From NCBI RefSeq assembly GCF_002847445.1, contig NZ_CP025430.1, forward strand, positions 3,592,501-3,656,500: 64,000 nucleotides of DNA, given 5' to 3'. Of this stretch, positions 6,749 to 21,185 are shown piece by piece. The position numbers and the translations under genes were made by a program. The notes beneath the pieces are model-generated. The model worked only from the letters and a program-made list of their open reading frames with translations, ran no database searches and had not been told where the DNA came from. Position 1 is the stretch's first letter. Every line of letters begins with the position of its first letter. The stretch comes from Paracoccus zhejiangensis. GTDB taxonomy: Bacteria > Pseudomonadota > Alphaproteobacteria > Rhodobacterales > Rhodobacteraceae.

Positions 6749-9670
6749 ATGGACTATGTTGCGACGCTTCGGGTCGACCAGAACCGGTTTTTGACCCGCA
6801 TCACCGATCTGGTCATCGCAGAAGTCGCAGGTCGCCCGGTTCTGATCAGTGCCACCTATCTGGGCGGCGGGCTGGCCAGCTTTGCCATCACCGATGCCGA
6901 CCTGCCGGCGGGCGCGGGCAGCCTCTGGTCCCATCCCATCGGCTTCGAGCACTGGGGCGATCCGTGTTTGCAACTGCTCGAGATAGGCGGGCAGCCGTGG
7001 CTGACCCTGACCGGACTGGGGAACGGCCCGAACACGCGCCTGCCCTTGCTCGAGGGTGGGGATCTCGGGCCGGTTGCTGCCCTCTTCGGCGCCACGCCGC
7101 TGCCGCGCGACCTGACCCAGTTGGGCCAGATCGAGATCGGCGGCGACAGCTATGTCTATGCCGCGCGGCAGGGCGATGTGGAATTCACGCTCTATCGCGA
7201 GGCGGATGATGGCAGCCTGACCCGCATCACCCGGTCGCTGATGCCCTTGGCCGCGACCATGCCCGAGGCTTCGCTGGACAAGATCATCACCCTGCAGATG
7301 GGTGGCCAGCCGGTGCTGGTGGCGATCTCGGGTCTGGGGAATTTCCTCGCGAGTCACCGGCTTGACTCGCAGGGCGGGATCATCCGCGCCGACTATCTGA
7401 CGGCGGGGGACGGCACTGGCTTCAACGTCCCGAATGACGTGGCTGCGGTGACAGTGGACGGGCTGGTCTATCTGATCGTGACCTCGGCGCGGTCATCCTC
7501 GATCACCACCGTGCGACTGTTGCCCGATGGCAGCATGATCCCGGTCGATCATGTTGTCGACGAGCTGTCGACCCGGTTCCAGCGCGCCTCGGCACTGGCC
7601 ACGGTCGAGGTCGATGGCCGCGCCTATGTCTTCGTCGGTGGCATGGATGACGGCATCTCGGTCTTCACCCTGCAGCCCGATGGCAAGCTTCTTCATCTTG
7701 AAACGCTGGTCGATGACGCGGCGATGGCCCTGACCGATGTCAGCGCCATTGCGGCCGAGGAGGTGAGGGGCAAGATCGTTCTCTTTGTCTCGAGTTCGCG
7801 CGAGACCGGCATTACCCAGCTGTCCCTCGATCCGGGCCAACTGGGTCTGACGCGAAGGGTGGGGGCAGGCATTGTTTTGGGCAGCTCGGGCAATGACCTG
7901 CTGAGCGCGGGGCGCGGCACGACGCAGTTGAAGGGCGGCGATGGCGATGATGTGCTGGTCGCCGGGCGCGAGGACATCACGATCTGGGGCGGCGCGGGGC
8001 GCGACGTTTTCGTTGCTACCCCGGTCGCGGGCCGCATCCTGATCCGCGATTTCGAACCGGGCGAGGACCGGCTGGACCTGTCGCAGCTGGGCATGGTGCG
8101 CAGCATCGGCCAGCTGAGCTTCTCGCCCTTTTCCAAGGGTATCCGCATCCGCTTTGGCGAGACGCTGATCGAGATCCATTCGTCGCTTGGCACCACGCTT
8201 TCGGCCAGTCTCTTCACCAACGCGATGTTCCCGGTCGCCCATTACACGCCGCCCGATGTCGATACCATCATTGTCGGCTCGACCGGGGATGACCGCCTGA
8301 TCGCGGCGCGTGGCGGCTCCGAGATCCACGGCCTTGCCGGGGCAGACCTGATCGTCGGTAGCGAGGTCGAGGATCTGCTGATCGGTGATGAGGGCAACGA
8401 TACCATCTCGGCTGGGGCGTCGCAGGATACGGTTCAGGGGGGCGCTGGCGACGATCGGCTGCGCGGGGGAGATGGCGCGGACCGGATTTCGGCTGATGCC
8501 GGGAATGATGTCATGGTCGCGGATGCCGGCGAAGATCTGCTCGACGGTGGTGAGGGCGCCGATACACTGTTCGGCGGGACCGGCGGTGATACGCTGCTTG
8601 GCGGGGCGGGGCATGATTTCCTGTCCGGTGATGACGGCGACGATGACCTGCAGGGCGGTTCGGGGAACGATTCCCTGTCGGGTGGTGCGGGCGACGACCG
8701 GATCGATGCCGGCGATGGCGACAACATTCTGGCAGGGGATGCGGGCGATGATGCGCTGACCGCCGGCGGTGGCGTTGACCGGCTGCGCGGCGGGGCCGGG
8801 GCAGACGTGATCCGCTCGGGCGGTGGCAATGACGTGATCGAGGCCGGCGAGGGGGATGACCGTGCCTATGGCGAGTCAGGCGACGACCGCATTCTGGCCG
8901 AAGCCGGCAATGACACGGCCGAGGGCGGCGCGGGCAATGACACCCTGCATGGCGGGCTGGGTGACGACCTGCTGCAGGGCGATGACGGCAACGACCTGAT
9001 CCTCACGGGCGGCGGCGATGATCTTCTGCTCGGTGGCAATGGCGATGACAGTTTGATCGGCGGGCCGGGGGCAAGCCGCCTCGAGGGCGGGGAGGGGAGC
9101 GATCTTCTCGTCGGTGACCGGCTGGCCGAGACGCTGCTGGGTGGTGGTGGTGACGATACCGCCTTTGGTCATGGCGGCGCCGACCGGATCGAGGGCGGTG
9201 CCGGCCGCGATCTGCTGTTCGGCGGCGGCGATGATGACGCGGTCTGGGGCGAGGCGGGTCCCGACATGATCTTCGGTGATGTCGGGGATGATCAGCTCTA
9301 TGGTGGCGAGGGGCAGGACAACCTGCGGGGCGGTGATGGCAACGACCTGATCGAGGGCGGGGCGGGGGCCGACAACCTGCTCGGCGGCGCAGGGATGGAT
9401 CGCTTTGTGTTTAGGTCGGTGATCGATTCGACCATCGCCCTGCCGGATCGCATCGAAGATTTGGCGTCCGGCAGCGATCTGATCGACCTGACGGCCTTGC
9501 ATCTGCAGTTCATCGGCGCGCAGGCTTTCTCGGCCGCGGGTCAGCTGCGCCTGACAATGGCCGCCGACCATCAGCTGCTGCAGGCCGATCTGGATGGCGA
9601 CGGCCAGCCAGACCTAGCGATCCGCATCGACGGCACGCTGCCGATCACCGCCGATGGCCTGTTGTTGTGA
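6749..9670 (+). CDS. RTX / haemolysin-type calcium-binding repeat protein
   Basis: A 973-residue acidic protein. Residues 1 to about 370 contain repeated blade-like units (for example VDGRAYVFVGGMDDGISVFTL) suggesting a beta-propeller. From about base 7865 there is a short block of GGxGxDxxx nonapeptides, then from about 8270 to 9410 a long near-continuous array (GGAGDDRL, GGEGADTLFGG, GGNGDDSL and so on). The end, with GGAGMDRFVFRS and a hydrophobic tail, resembles the type I secretion signal of serralysin-type proteins. No signal peptide and no protease or lipase motif were seen. An in-frame stop at 6722 rules out earlier starts. No type I secretion genes are nearby. Likely an extracellular calcium-bound surface protein; function unknown. 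Confidence 0.88.
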   Translation: MDYVATLRVDQNRFLTRITDLVIAEVAGRPVLISATYLGGGLASFAITDADLPAGAGSLWSHPIGFEHWGDPCLQLLEIGGQPWLTLTGLGNGPNTRLPLLEGGDLGPVAALFGATPLPRDLTQLGQIEIGGDSYVYAARQGDVEFTLYREADDGSLTRITRSLMPLAATMPEASLDKIITLQMGGQPVLVAISGLGNFLASHRLDSQGGIIRADYLTAGDGTGFNVPNDVAAVTVDGLVYLIVTSARSSSITTVRLLPDGSMIPVDHVVDELSTRFQRASALATVEVDGRAYVFVGGMDDGISVFTLQPDGKLLHLETLVDDAAMALTDVSAIAAEEVRGKIVLFVSSSRETGITQLSLDPGQLGLTRRVGAGIVLGSSGNDLLSAGRGTTQLKGGDGDDVLVAGREDITIWGGAGRDVFVATPVAGRILIRDFEPGEDRLDLSQLGMVRSIGQLSFSPFSKGIRIRFGETLIEIHSSLGTTLSASLFTNAMFPVAHYTPPDVDTIIVGSTGDDRLIAARGGSEIHGLAGADLIVGSEVEDLLIGDEGNDTISAGASQDTVQGGAGDDRLRGGDGADRISADAGNDVMVADAGEDLLDGGEGADTLFGGTGGDTLLGGAGHDFLSGDDGDDDLQGGSGNDSLSGGAGDDRIDAGDGDNILAGDAGDDALTAGGGVDRLRGGAGADVIRSGGGNDVIEAGEGDDRAYGESGDDRILAEAGNDTAEGGAGNDTLHGGLGDDLLQGDDGNDLILTGGGDDLLLGGNGDDSLIGGPGASRLEGGEGSDLLVGDRLAETLLGGGGDDTAFGHGGADRIEGGAGRDLLFGGGDDDAVWGEAGPDMIFGDVGDDQLYGGEGQDNLRGGDGNDLIEGGAGADNLLGGAGMDRFVFRSVIDSTIALPDRIEDLASGSDLIDLTALHLQFIGAQAFSAAGQLRLTMAADHQLLQADLDGDGQPDLAIRIDGTLPITADGLLL

Positions 9671-9676
9671 CCCGGA

Positions 9677-10597
9677 TCACCCTTGCGGGGTCATCGCCTT
9701 GCGCTGGCGGCTGCGCTCCAGCCCCAGCCGGTGCTCGCGCCAGATGATCAGGAAGCCGGCGGCGATGACGATGGCGGCACCGATCAGCATGGTCAGGGTC
9801 GGCACCTCGCCAAAGACGCCGTAGCCGATGGCCAGCGCAAACAGCATCGCGGCATAGTCGAAGGGCGCGACCAGCGAGGCATCGGCAAAGCGGTAGGCCG
9901 AGGTCAGAAGGATCTGCCCGACCCCGCCCATCAGCCCGGCCAGAACCAGCAGGGCTGCGGTGCCCGGCGAGGGGACCACCCAGCCAAAGGGTAGCGTCAC
10001 CAGCGCCAGAACCGTCGCGGTGATCGAGAACCAGAAGACGATGGCCGAGGTGCTTTCTTCCTGCACCAGCTTGCGGATGAAGATCTGCGCCAGCGCCGCG
10101 CACATCGCCCCCATCAGGGTGATGACCGCGCCAAGGGTCTGCGCCGTCGAGAGCCCGTCGCCCACCTGCCCGAGACGCGGCGACAGTACCACCAGCACCC
10201 CGATCAGCCCCAGCGCCACCGTGGCAAGGCGAAAGGCGCGCACATCCTCGCCGAGAAACATCGCCGCGAAGATGACCGTCAGCAGCGGTGCGGCAAAGCC
10301 GATGGCGGTGACCTCGGGCAGGGGCAGAAGGCCGAGGCCGGCAAAGCCCAGTCCCATCGCCGCCGTGCCCATCAGCCCGCGAAAGACATGACCCATCGGG
10401 CGCGAGGTGCGCAGGCCCGAGGACAGCTCTCCCCGCCGCATCAGCCAGATCAGGATGACCGGTATGGCGAAAAGCGAGCGAAAGAAGACCTGCTCGCCCG
10501 GCGGCACCTCATCGGCGGTGGCCTTGATGAGGGCGGCCATGAGGACGAAGATCGTCACGCTGCCCAGTTTCAGCAGGATGCCGCGCAGCGGGTTCAC
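9677..10597 (-). CDS. DMT-superfamily (EamA) transporter
   Basis: A 306-residue membrane protein with about ten hydrophobic helices in two EamA repeats, the usual architecture of drug/metabolite exporters. The start is taken as GTG at 10597, which overlaps the TGA of queG (GTGA), giving an N-terminus (V/M)[19 protein letters not shown] that enters the first helix at once; a longer start at 10627 lies within queG. Its stop is only 6 bp from the convergent RTX gene. The substrate is unknown. Confidence 0.85.
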   Translation of the reverse strand: MNPLRGILLKLGSVTIFVLMAALIKATADEVPPGEQVFFRSLFAIPVILIWLMRRGELSSGLRTSRPMGHVFRGLMGTAAMGLGFAGLGLLPLPEVTAIGFAAPLLTVIFAAMFLGEDVRAFRLATVALGLIGVLVVLSPRLGQVGDGLSTAQTLGAVITLMGAMCAALAQIFIRKLVQEESTSAIVFWFSITATVLALVTLPFGWVVPSPGTAALLVLAGLMGGVGQILLTSAYRFADASLVAPFDYAAMLFALAIGYGVFGEVPTLTMLIGAAIVIAAGFLIIWREHRLGLERSRQRKAMTPQG

Positions 10598-11616
10598 GCG
10601 GGAAACTCCAGCCGCCCGGCGGCCCATCTTGCCGCATCGGCGACGGTCGGGTCGGCATCGCCCGTCAAGCCCTGCGCCACCGCCCGCAACTGCGGCAGGC
10701 CGGAATTGCCGATGGCATAAAGCACGTTGCGGACAAAGCGGTCACGCCCGATGCGCTTGATCGGACTGCCGGAAAAGCGCGCACGAAAGCCGGCATCGTC
10801 GAGCGTCGCAAGCTCCGCCAGCGGCGGCGCGTCGATCACGCCACGATAGCGCAGTTCGCTCGCCTCGCGGGCGAACTTGTTCCACGGGCAGACAGCCAGG
10901 CAATCGTCGCAGCCATAGATGCGGTTGCCCATCAGCGCCCGCAAATCGGGATCGACCGGCCCCTTATGCTCGATGGTCAGGTAGGAAATGCAGCGCCGCG
11001 CATCGAGTTGGAAGGGCGCGGGAAAGGCGCCGGTCGGGCAGATGTCCAGGCACGCCCGACAATTGCCACAATGCTCGACCTCGGGCGGGTCGGGGGGCAG
11101 GTCGAGCGTGGTGAAGATGGCGCCGAGAAAGAACCAACTGCCCAGATCGCGGGCCAGCAGATTGGTGTGCCTGCCCTGCCAGCCCAGCCCCGCCGCCTGC
11201 GCCAAGGGCTTTTCCATCACCGGGGCGGTGTCGACAAAGACCTTGATCTCGCCGCCATGGGCGTCGATCAGCCAGCGCCCCAGCCGCTTCAGCCGCTTCT
11301 TGACCAGATCGTGGTAATCCTTGCCCTGGGCATAGACGCTGACCGCCGCGCGGTCGGGCTGGTCCAGCACCGCCAGCGGGTCGTGGTCGGGCGAATAGAC
11401 CTCGGCCAGCATCACCACCGAACGCGCCTCGGGCCAGAGCGCGGCGGGATTGCCACGCCAGCCGGTCCGCTCGGCCATCCAGCCCATCTGGCCTTCCCGG
11501 CCAGCCTCCAGAAATTCCGCCAACCGCGCGGGTAGCTGCGGCACCGCATCGGGGCGGCAGACGCCCATCTTGGCGAAACCTTCGATCCCGGCCTGCGTGG
11601 CCAGATCGGCTTTCAT
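10594..11616 (-). CDS. queG: Epoxyqueuosine reductase
   Basis: A 340-residue cobalamin- and iron-sulfur-dependent enzyme that reduces epoxyqueuosine to queuosine in tRNA. Two ferredoxin-like clusters are visible: [16 protein letters not shown] and [14 protein letters not shown], with [20 protein letters not shown] upstream, as in QueG. The C-terminal part is a short HEAT-like region. Start [10 protein letters not shown] at 11616 fits the family; the longer frame to 11733 overlaps the upstream GST gene. Its TGA overlaps the transporter GTG, so both may share a transcript. Confidence 0.92.
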   Translation of the reverse strand: MKADLATQAGIEGFAKMGVCRPDAVPQLPARLAEFLEAGREGQMGWMAERTGWRGNPAALWPEARSVVMLAEVYSPDHDPLAVLDQPDRAAVSVYAQGKDYHDLVKKRLKRLGRWLIDAHGGEIKVFVDTAPVMEKPLAQAAGLGWQGRHTNLLARDLGSWFFLGAIFTTLDLPPDPPEVEHCGNCRACLDICPTGAFPAPFQLDARRCISYLTIEHKGPVDPDLRALMGNRIYGCDDCLAVCPWNKFAREASELRYRGVIDAPPLAELATLDDAGFRARFSGSPIKRIGRDRFVRNVLYAIGNSGLPQLRAVAQGLTGDADPTVADAARWAAGRLEFPA

Positions 11617-11641
11617 CTTGGCGGAAATATCCCGGGGGGTG

Positions 11642-11659
11642 CGGGGGGCTGGCCCCCCG
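11642..11659 (-). terminator. GC hairpin after the GST gene
   Basis: CGGGGGG (11642-11648), loop CTGG, CCCCCCG (11653-11659) lies just past the GST stop on the minus strand and 26 bp before the queG start. There is no U-tract, so termination is uncertain; it could instead lower read-through. Confidence 0.35.
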
Positions 11660-11662
11660 GCT

Positions 11663-12352
11663 TCAGCCGAAATCAAGCTCGGCATAATGCGGGGCAGGGT
11701 GGATGCCGGGGATCTGGTCGGCCAGAATGCCACGGAAGGCTGGGCGCGATTTGATCGTCGCGTACCAGCTGGTTAGGATTTCCGAGCGGTCCCAATCGAC
11801 ATCCGAGATATAGTCGAGGCAGGAAAAATGCGCCGCGGCGGTGAAGTCGGCAAGGCTCAGCGCGCTGCCCGCCAGCCAGCGCCGGGTTTCCAAGAGGCTG
11901 GTCAGGTAGTCGATGTGATCCTTGATCGCCTTCAGCCCGGCCTTGACCGCGCGCGAGTCGGGATGGCCGGAGCGAGTGATCTTCTTCCAGACCCGCTCTT
12001 CAAGGATCGGGCGCGTCACCTCGCGGTTGAACTTGTCGTCGAACCAGGCGCAGAGCCGGCGCACCTCGTAGCGTTCGGCGGGGCTTTTCGGCATCAGCGC
12101 GGGCTGCGGCACTGTTTCGTCCAGATATTCGCAGATCGCCTGGCTTTCCGACATCAGCCGACCGTCATGGCGCAGCACCGGCACCATGCCAGCGGGGTTG
12201 CGGCGCAGCAGCTCGGAATTGTTTTCCCAGTACCGTTCCTCGACCAGTTCGACCTCGATCTTCTTCTCGGCCAGCACCAGGCGGACCTTGCGCGAGAAGG
12301 GGGAGAGGGGGGTGTGGTAAAGGCGGGTGGTCTGCTGGCTGGAGGTGTTCAT
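11663..12352 (-). CDS. Glutathione S-transferase family protein
   Basis: A 229-residue cytosolic GST. The thioredoxin-like N-terminal domain is clear: [29 protein letters not shown] (cis-Pro) and [12 protein letters not shown] (glutathione gamma-Glu contact). The all-helical C-terminal domain includes [15 protein letters not shown]. The SPFSRKVR segment supplies a serine as the probable thiol-contacting residue. The start at MNTSSQQTT is the most family-like; an ATG at 12370 is also possible. The role cannot be narrowed beyond a detoxification or redox GST. Confidence 0.85.
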   Translation of the reverse strand: MNTSSQQTTRLYHTPLSPFSRKVRLVLAEKKIEVELVEERYWENNSELLRRNPAGMVPVLRHDGRLMSESQAICEYLDETVPQPALMPKSPAERYEVRRLCAWFDDKFNREVTRPILEERVWKKITRSGHPDSRAVKAGLKAIKDHIDYLTSLLETRRWLAGSALSLADFTAAAHFSCLDYISDVDWDRSEILTSWYATIKSRPAFRGILADQIPGIHPAPHYAELDFG

Positions 12353-12439
12353 CTGTCGCTCGTGTCGCATGGCAGCCGTGATACGCTTGGCCCCGTCATG
12401 TTTCAACCGCAAGCCGGGGGGCGGGTGGCGAAAGCCGGC

Positions 12440-13147
12440 CTATTCGAAACAGGCGGCGCGGCCGTCGCGCCGGATCGTCTCGGCCCCGTCGGCGATGGCG
12501 CGGCTGCGGCGGCTGCCCTGCGCGGTGCCCCGGGTCTTGGGCGCGGGCAGGATTGCCGCCAGCCGCGCCGCCTGCGCAGGCGTCAGTGCATCGGGCGTGG
12601 TGCCGAAGTGATGGGCCGCCGCCGCATGGACGCCGAACACGCCCGGCCCGAATTCCGCCACGTTCAGATAGACCTCGAGAATGCGGCGCTTGGTCCACAG
12701 CGCCTCGATCATCGGCGTATAGGCGGTTTCCAGCAGTTTCCTCACCCAGCTGCGTCCCTGCCACAGGTAGACATTCTTGGCGGTCTGCTGGGTCAGGGTC
12801 GAGGCCCCGCGCGAGCTGTTCGAGGCGATGACCTTGCGGATCTCGGCCATGTCGAAACCCCAGTGCAGGCAGAAATTCGCATCCTCCGCCGCCACGACCG
12901 ATCGCGGCAGGGCCGGCGTCATGTCCTCAAGATCGGTCCATTCGCGGGGGAAACTTGCCTCGCGCGCAATGGTCCAGGTCGTCGGCGGGTTGATCAACCC
13001 ATAGAAGCCGACCAGCGCCAGCATCAGCAGCAATACCCGCAGCCCGAACCAGCGCAGCCCGCGCCAGATCGACAGGCGCCGGAAGGGCGCGCGACGACGC
13101 CGGGCGCGTGTTTGGGTTTCCTCGGGCGCGGACGCTTTTTCGGCCAT
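12440..13147 (-). CDS. mtgA: Monofunctional peptidoglycan transglycosylase
   Basis: A 235-residue GT51 glycosyltransferase that polymerises lipid II into glycan strands at the outer face of the inner membrane. One N-terminal membrane helix (WFGLRVLLLMLALVGFYGLI) is followed by GT51 motifs: VVAAEDANFCLHWGFD (catalytic Glu), GASTLTQQTAKN, KRRILEVYLNVAEFG and a C-terminal AARLAAILPAP. No transpeptidase domain is present, as expected for MtgA. An alternative ATG lies three codons upstream at 13156. Neighbours are unrelated. Confidence 0.92.
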   Translation of the reverse strand: MAEKASAPEETQTRARRRRAPFRRLSIWRGLRWFGLRVLLLMLALVGFYGLINPPTTWTIAREASFPREWTDLEDMTPALPRSVVAAEDANFCLHWGFDMAEIRKVIASNSSRGASTLTQQTAKNVYLWQGRSWVRKLLETAYTPMIEALWTKRRILEVYLNVAEFGPGVFGVHAAAAHHFGTTPDALTPAQAARLAAILPAPKTRGTAQGSRRSRAIADGAETIRRDGRAACFE

Positions 13148-13210
13148 GACCCGCATCTGTCACGCGGGTCGGGATTGCGTCAAGCCGATGCGGCGCCCTG
13201 CCAGCATCTC

Positions 13211-13735
13211 TCAGGCCGAGGGCGGCGGCGGTGCCACGCTGCTGTCACCCCCTGCCAGCGCATCGCGCAGTTTCTGCTCCTGCTCGTTCGACAGCGATGT
13301 CCGCAGCACCCGCCCGCCATGCCCGACCTGCGACAGACGCTCCAGCATCTTGTCGGGGGTCATCTTGCGCACCAGTACGAAGACGGCCGAGCCGCCGGGC
13401 GGCACGGCATGGGCGACCTCTTTCATGAACTCGTCATTGATGCCGACATCGGTGAACCGCCCGGCCAGCGCACCCGAGGCCGCACCCACCGCCGCGCCCA
13501 GAAGCGGGTTGAGGAACAGCAAGCCAACCAGCGTGCCCCAGAAGCCCCCGCCCACTGCGCCGGCGGCGGTCAGGTTCACCGCCTGATGCAGCTTGATGTC
13601 ATCCTCGGAATTGCGGGTGACAACGACCACATCCTCCATCTCGATGAGATAATCCTTCTGCATCTTGACCAGTTCGGTCCGCAGATCGAAGCCGGCGGCC
13701 TCGGTGTCGAAGGCTATGACGATCAATTCCGACAT
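13211..13735 (-). CDS. DUF1269 domain-containing protein
   Basis: A 174-residue protein with a central glycine/alanine-rich hydrophobic segment (GGGFWGTLVGLLFLNPLLGA..GAASGALAG) typical of the DUF1269 membrane-associated family. The N-terminus SELIVIAFDTE and the later VFVLVRKMTPDKMLERL are family-like. A strong ribosome-binding site (GTAGGAGATTACCC) precedes the ATG at 13735. Function unknown; such genes are often stress-related, which cannot be tested here. Confidence 0.85.
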   Translation of the reverse strand: MSELIVIAFDTEAAGFDLRTELVKMQKDYLIEMEDVVVVTRNSEDDIKLHQAVNLTAAGAVGGGFWGTLVGLLFLNPLLGAAVGAASGALAGRFTDVGINDEFMKEVAHAVPPGGSAVFVLVRKMTPDKMLERLSQVGHGGRVLRTSLSNEQEQKLRDALAGGDSSVAPPPPSA

Positions 13736-13778
13736 GGGTAATCTCCTACTGGCTGGAAATGGGGATGCGGCTTCGGGA

Positions 13779-14192
13779 TCAGAGCGAGATGGTCCGCACG
13801 GTCTCGTCCTCGCGCATCAACTCGACATAGCCGGGCAGCACGACCCGCGCCCGGTTGCCATAGCGATAGACCGAGACCGTCCCCAGACGCACATCGGTGC
13901 CGCCGCGGCAGCGCGCGCGGAAGGCCATGGCGCCATCGACCGGCTGTTCGGAATAATCGACGATATTGCCTCGAATGGCGCAGGCCTCGCCCAGGGCTTT
14001 CTGCACCTCGTGCGGCTGGAAGCCCGCCGGATCATAGCGCCCACTGAAGCCGGTCTGGCTCAACTGGGCATAGAAGGCATTCGAGGCCGGCGGGTTAGTC
14101 GCCCCGGTCGTCATGGTGCAGGCGGAAAGCACGAAGGCCGAGGCCGTCAGCAGGCCGGGCAGCAGGGCGCGGCGAAAAAGGGGAGTGAACAT
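13779..14192 (-). CDS. Small predicted lipoprotein
   Basis: A 137-residue protein with a lipoprotein signal: positively charged start, hydrophobic stretch and lipobox LSAC at about residues 21-24. The rest is soluble with paired cysteines (GEACAIRGN, RARCRGGTDVRLG) that could form a disulfide. GAAGGAG precedes the ATG at 14192; an in-frame upstream start at 14258 gives no sensible signal. No family was recognised. It lies 43 bp upstream of the DUF1269 gene on the same strand and may be co-transcribed with it. Confidence 0.7.
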   Translation of the reverse strand: MFTPLFRRALLPGLLTASAFVLSACTMTTGATNPPASNAFYAQLSQTGFSGRYDPAGFQPHEVQKALGEACAIRGNIVDYSEQPVDGAMAFRARCRGGTDVRLGTVSVYRYGNRARVVLPGYVELMREDETVRTISL

Positions 14193-14326
14193 GGGGCGCT
14201 GGCTCCTTCTCGGAAAACGGACCGGCAGATACGGGGTACAAGCCTTGTCGACAGTCAACGCCCGCGCGGAGGGATTGTCAATTTGCCGGGGCTGCGCCGG
14301 GTCGTCGCGGGAGGGGCAAACGAAAT

Positions 14327-14352
14327 CGGGCGGGACGTTTCCGCCCCGCCCG
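14327..14352 (-). terminator. Hairpin after gltB
   Basis: Inverted repeat CGGGCGGG / CCCGCCCG with a 10-base loop, 20-odd bp past the gltB stop on the minus strand, followed by a short ATTTC. Placement suits a terminator of the glutamate synthase operon, though the U-tract is poor. Confidence 0.5.
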
Positions 14353-14373
14353 CATCAAGCGCATTTCCCCGGC

Positions 14374-18908
<4,535 letters not shown>

Positions 18909-18912
<4 letters not shown>

Positions 18913-19631
18913 TGCATGGCCCTTTCCTGAAGAAGCTGCGCCACCATCATGTCGCAGTCGTATTGGGGTTCGGTCTCGCCATAGCCGGGCTGACCGGGAA
19001 AGCTGAAATCGACCGGGCTGTCATTGCTTTCGCCCGAGGCGCCGGTCCAGTCGCTGTAGGTCTCGATGCCGCCATAGAAACGGCCATTGGCGCGGCTGAT
19101 GAACTGCTGGCCCTCGCGCTGGATCAGCACCTGCCCGTCCGAGCCGGTGGTGGTCAACTGGAAGCGGGTCTTTTCCAGCGCGATCCCGTCGATGGTGACG
19201 GTCTCGCCGGTCAGCTCGTCATGGCCGACATGGTGCAGCTTCTCGCCGGTATTCGACTCGGTCCAGAAATCGAAATCGTCGCGGCCGGTCTGTTTCAGCG
19301 TCGAGAAGCTGGCATGATCCTCGGCCGCCTCGACCAGACGATCGATCAGCCCGGTTTCCGGGTCGGTGCTTTCGATCCAGCGGGTCTCGGCATCGATGGT
19401 GGACAGGTGGGTCATCCCGTCCTGCCCGAAGATGGCGACATGCTGGTAGCCTGCGGGATCGGCCGAGCAGCGATAGATCTGGCTGACCGTGCAGCCGCGA
19501 TTCTGGATGGTCATCTCCAGATTGCAGCCCTGCGGCGCGCGGAAGGTCGCGGCCGAAACCGGCCCCGCCAGCGCGGTCAGCAGGCTTGCCACCGTCAGCG
19601 GCAGGGCGCGGTTCGCGTCCACCGCCCTCAC
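18909..19631 (-). CDS. Secreted protein of unknown function inside the glt operon
   Basis: A 240-residue protein with an N-terminal signal (LPLTVASLLTALAGPVSAA). The mature part is mainly beta-like and contains four cysteines near the N-terminus and one near the C-terminus (GCNLEM, RGCTVSQIYRC, YDCDMM). It starts with GTG overlapping the gltD stop (GTGA) and ends in ATGA overlapping gltB, so it is locked between the two synthase subunit genes and must be translated with them. Both neighbours are cytosolic, whereas this protein should be periplasmic. No known domain was recognised. Confidence 0.8.
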
Positions 19632-21112
19632 TCCGCCGCGATGCGGGCTTCGCCCGTCAGCCAGTCCTCGATCGCATCGGCGGCCTCGCGCCCATCACGG
19701 ATCGCCCAGACCACAAGGCTTGCGCCCCGCACGATGTCGCCCACGGCATAGACGCCGGGCAGGCTGGTGCGATGGGTGGTGAAATCGGCCTTGACCGTGC
19801 CCCAACGGGTGACTTCCAGCCCATCGGTGCCCCAGAGCTTCGGCAGATCCTCGGGCTCGAAGCCAAGCGCCTTGATGACCAGTTCGGCCGGTTCGTCGTA
19901 ATCCGCGCCCTCGATCAGTTCGGGCGACTGGCGGCCGCTGACATCGGGCGCGCCAAGGCGCATCCGCTGCACCCGGACCGCACCGATCTGGGCGACCTCG
20001 TCCACGTCACGCTCCTGCGCCTCGGCGGCAAAGCCGGTGACATGGCCGACGAACTCGCCGGGGGCCGAGAGCCAGACGAATTCGACGCCCTCCTCCTCGG
20101 CATTCTGCACCTCGCGCTGCGAGCCCGGCATGTTCGCGCGGTCGCGGCGATAGAGACATTTGACCGACAGCGCGCCCTGGCGGATGGCGGTGCGCACGCA
20201 ATCCATCGCCGTGTCGCCGCCGCCGATGACGACGACGCGCTTGCCCGCGGCGTTCAGCTCGCCATCGGCGAAATCGGGAACCTCGTCGCCGAAATCGATC
20301 TTGTTCGAGGCGGTCAGATAGTCGATGGCGCGCACCACGCCGCCGGCATTGGCATTGTCCATGTCGAGATCGCGGGTCTTGTAGACACCCGTGGCGATCA
20401 GCACCGCATCATGCTTGCCGCGGATCGCGTCAAAGCTGATATCCTCGCCGACATTGCAGTTCAGCACGAATTCGACGCCGCCATCGGCCAGCAGGGCATT
20501 GCGGCGCAGGACGATGTCCTTTTCCAGCTTGAAGCCGGGGATGCCATAGGTCAGCAGCCCGCCGGCGCGGTCGTAACGGTCGTAGACAGTGACCTGAAAG
20601 CCCTTGCGGCGCAGCGCATCCGCCGCCGCCAGCCCGCCCGGGCCGGCACCGATGATGCCGATGCTTTCCGCACGCTCCTGTGCCGGAGCGGCAGCGCTGA
20701 CCCAGCCTTCTTCAAAGGCGGTGTCGGTGATGTATTTCTCGATGGCGCCGATGGTGACGGTGCCATGCCCCGACTGCTCGATGACGCAATTGCCTTCGCA
20801 AAGACGGTCCTGCGGGCAGATGCGGCCGCAGATTTCCGGGAAGGTATTGGTCGCCTGGCTGACGCGATAGGCTTCCTCGAGCCGGCCCTCGGCGGTCAGG
20901 CGCAGCCAGTCGGGGATGTTGTTGTGCAGCGGGCAATGGCTCTGGCAATAGGGCACGCCGCACTGGCTGCAGCGGCTGGCCTGCTCGGCCGCCTTGATCG
21001 CGGCGAATTCCTGGTAGATCTCGCGGAAATCCTCGCTGCGCGTGGCCGCATCCCGCTTTTCCGGCATTTCGCGCGGAGTCGAGACAAACTTCAGCATTTT
21101 TTGCGTGGCCAT
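19628..21112 (-). CDS. gltD: Glutamate synthase small subunit
   Basis: A 494-residue NADPH-oxidising subunit of GOGAT. It carries two [4Fe-4S] cysteine sets (CSQCGVPYCQSHCPLHNN and CGRICPQDRLCEGNC), an FAD site (IIGAGPGGLAAADAL) and an NADPH site (VIGGGDTAMDCVRTA). GAAGGTG precedes the ATG at 21112. First gene of the gltD-orf-gltB operon, with 4-bp overlaps throughout. The upstream region holds a striking inverted repeat (see 21186-21260). Confidence 0.96.
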   Translation of the reverse strand: MATQKMLKFVSTPREMPEKRDAATRSEDFREIYQEFAAIKAAEQASRCSQCGVPYCQSHCPLHNNIPDWLRLTAEGRLEEAYRVSQATNTFPEICGRICPQDRLCEGNCVIEQSGHGTVTIGAIEKYITDTAFEEGWVSAAAPAQERAESIGIIGAGPGGLAAADALRRKGFQVTVYDRYDRAGGLLTYGIPGFKLEKDIVLRRNALLADGGVEFVLNCNVGEDISFDAIRGKHDAVLIATGVYKTRDLDMDNANAGGVVRAIDYLTASNKIDFGDEVPDFADGELNAAGKRVVVIGGGDTAMDCVRTAIRQGALSVKCLYRRDRANMPGSQREVQNAEEEGVEFVWLSAPGEFVGHVTGFAAEAQERDVDEVAQIGAVRVQRMRLGAPDVSGRQSPELIEGADYDEPAELVIKALGFEPEDLPKLWGTDGLEVTRWGTVKADFTTHRTSLPGVYAVGDIVRGASLVVWAIRDGREAADAIEDWLTGEARIAAE

Positions 21113-21185
21113 CGCTGCGCACCTTCTTAACGGAAAATCCCCTCGCGTGGAAATAAACCAGACGCTTTCCGATGAAAAGTCAGCA

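Noticed and set aside
8270..9410. Regular nucleotide repeats resembling a CRISPR or satellite array
   Set aside because: They are codon-level echoes of GGxGxDxxx protein repeats in the RTX gene; unit length and sequence vary.
11642..11659. G/C-run hairpin as a special regulatory element
   Set aside because: Short stem with no T-tract in a G-rich spacer; kept only as a low-confidence terminator.
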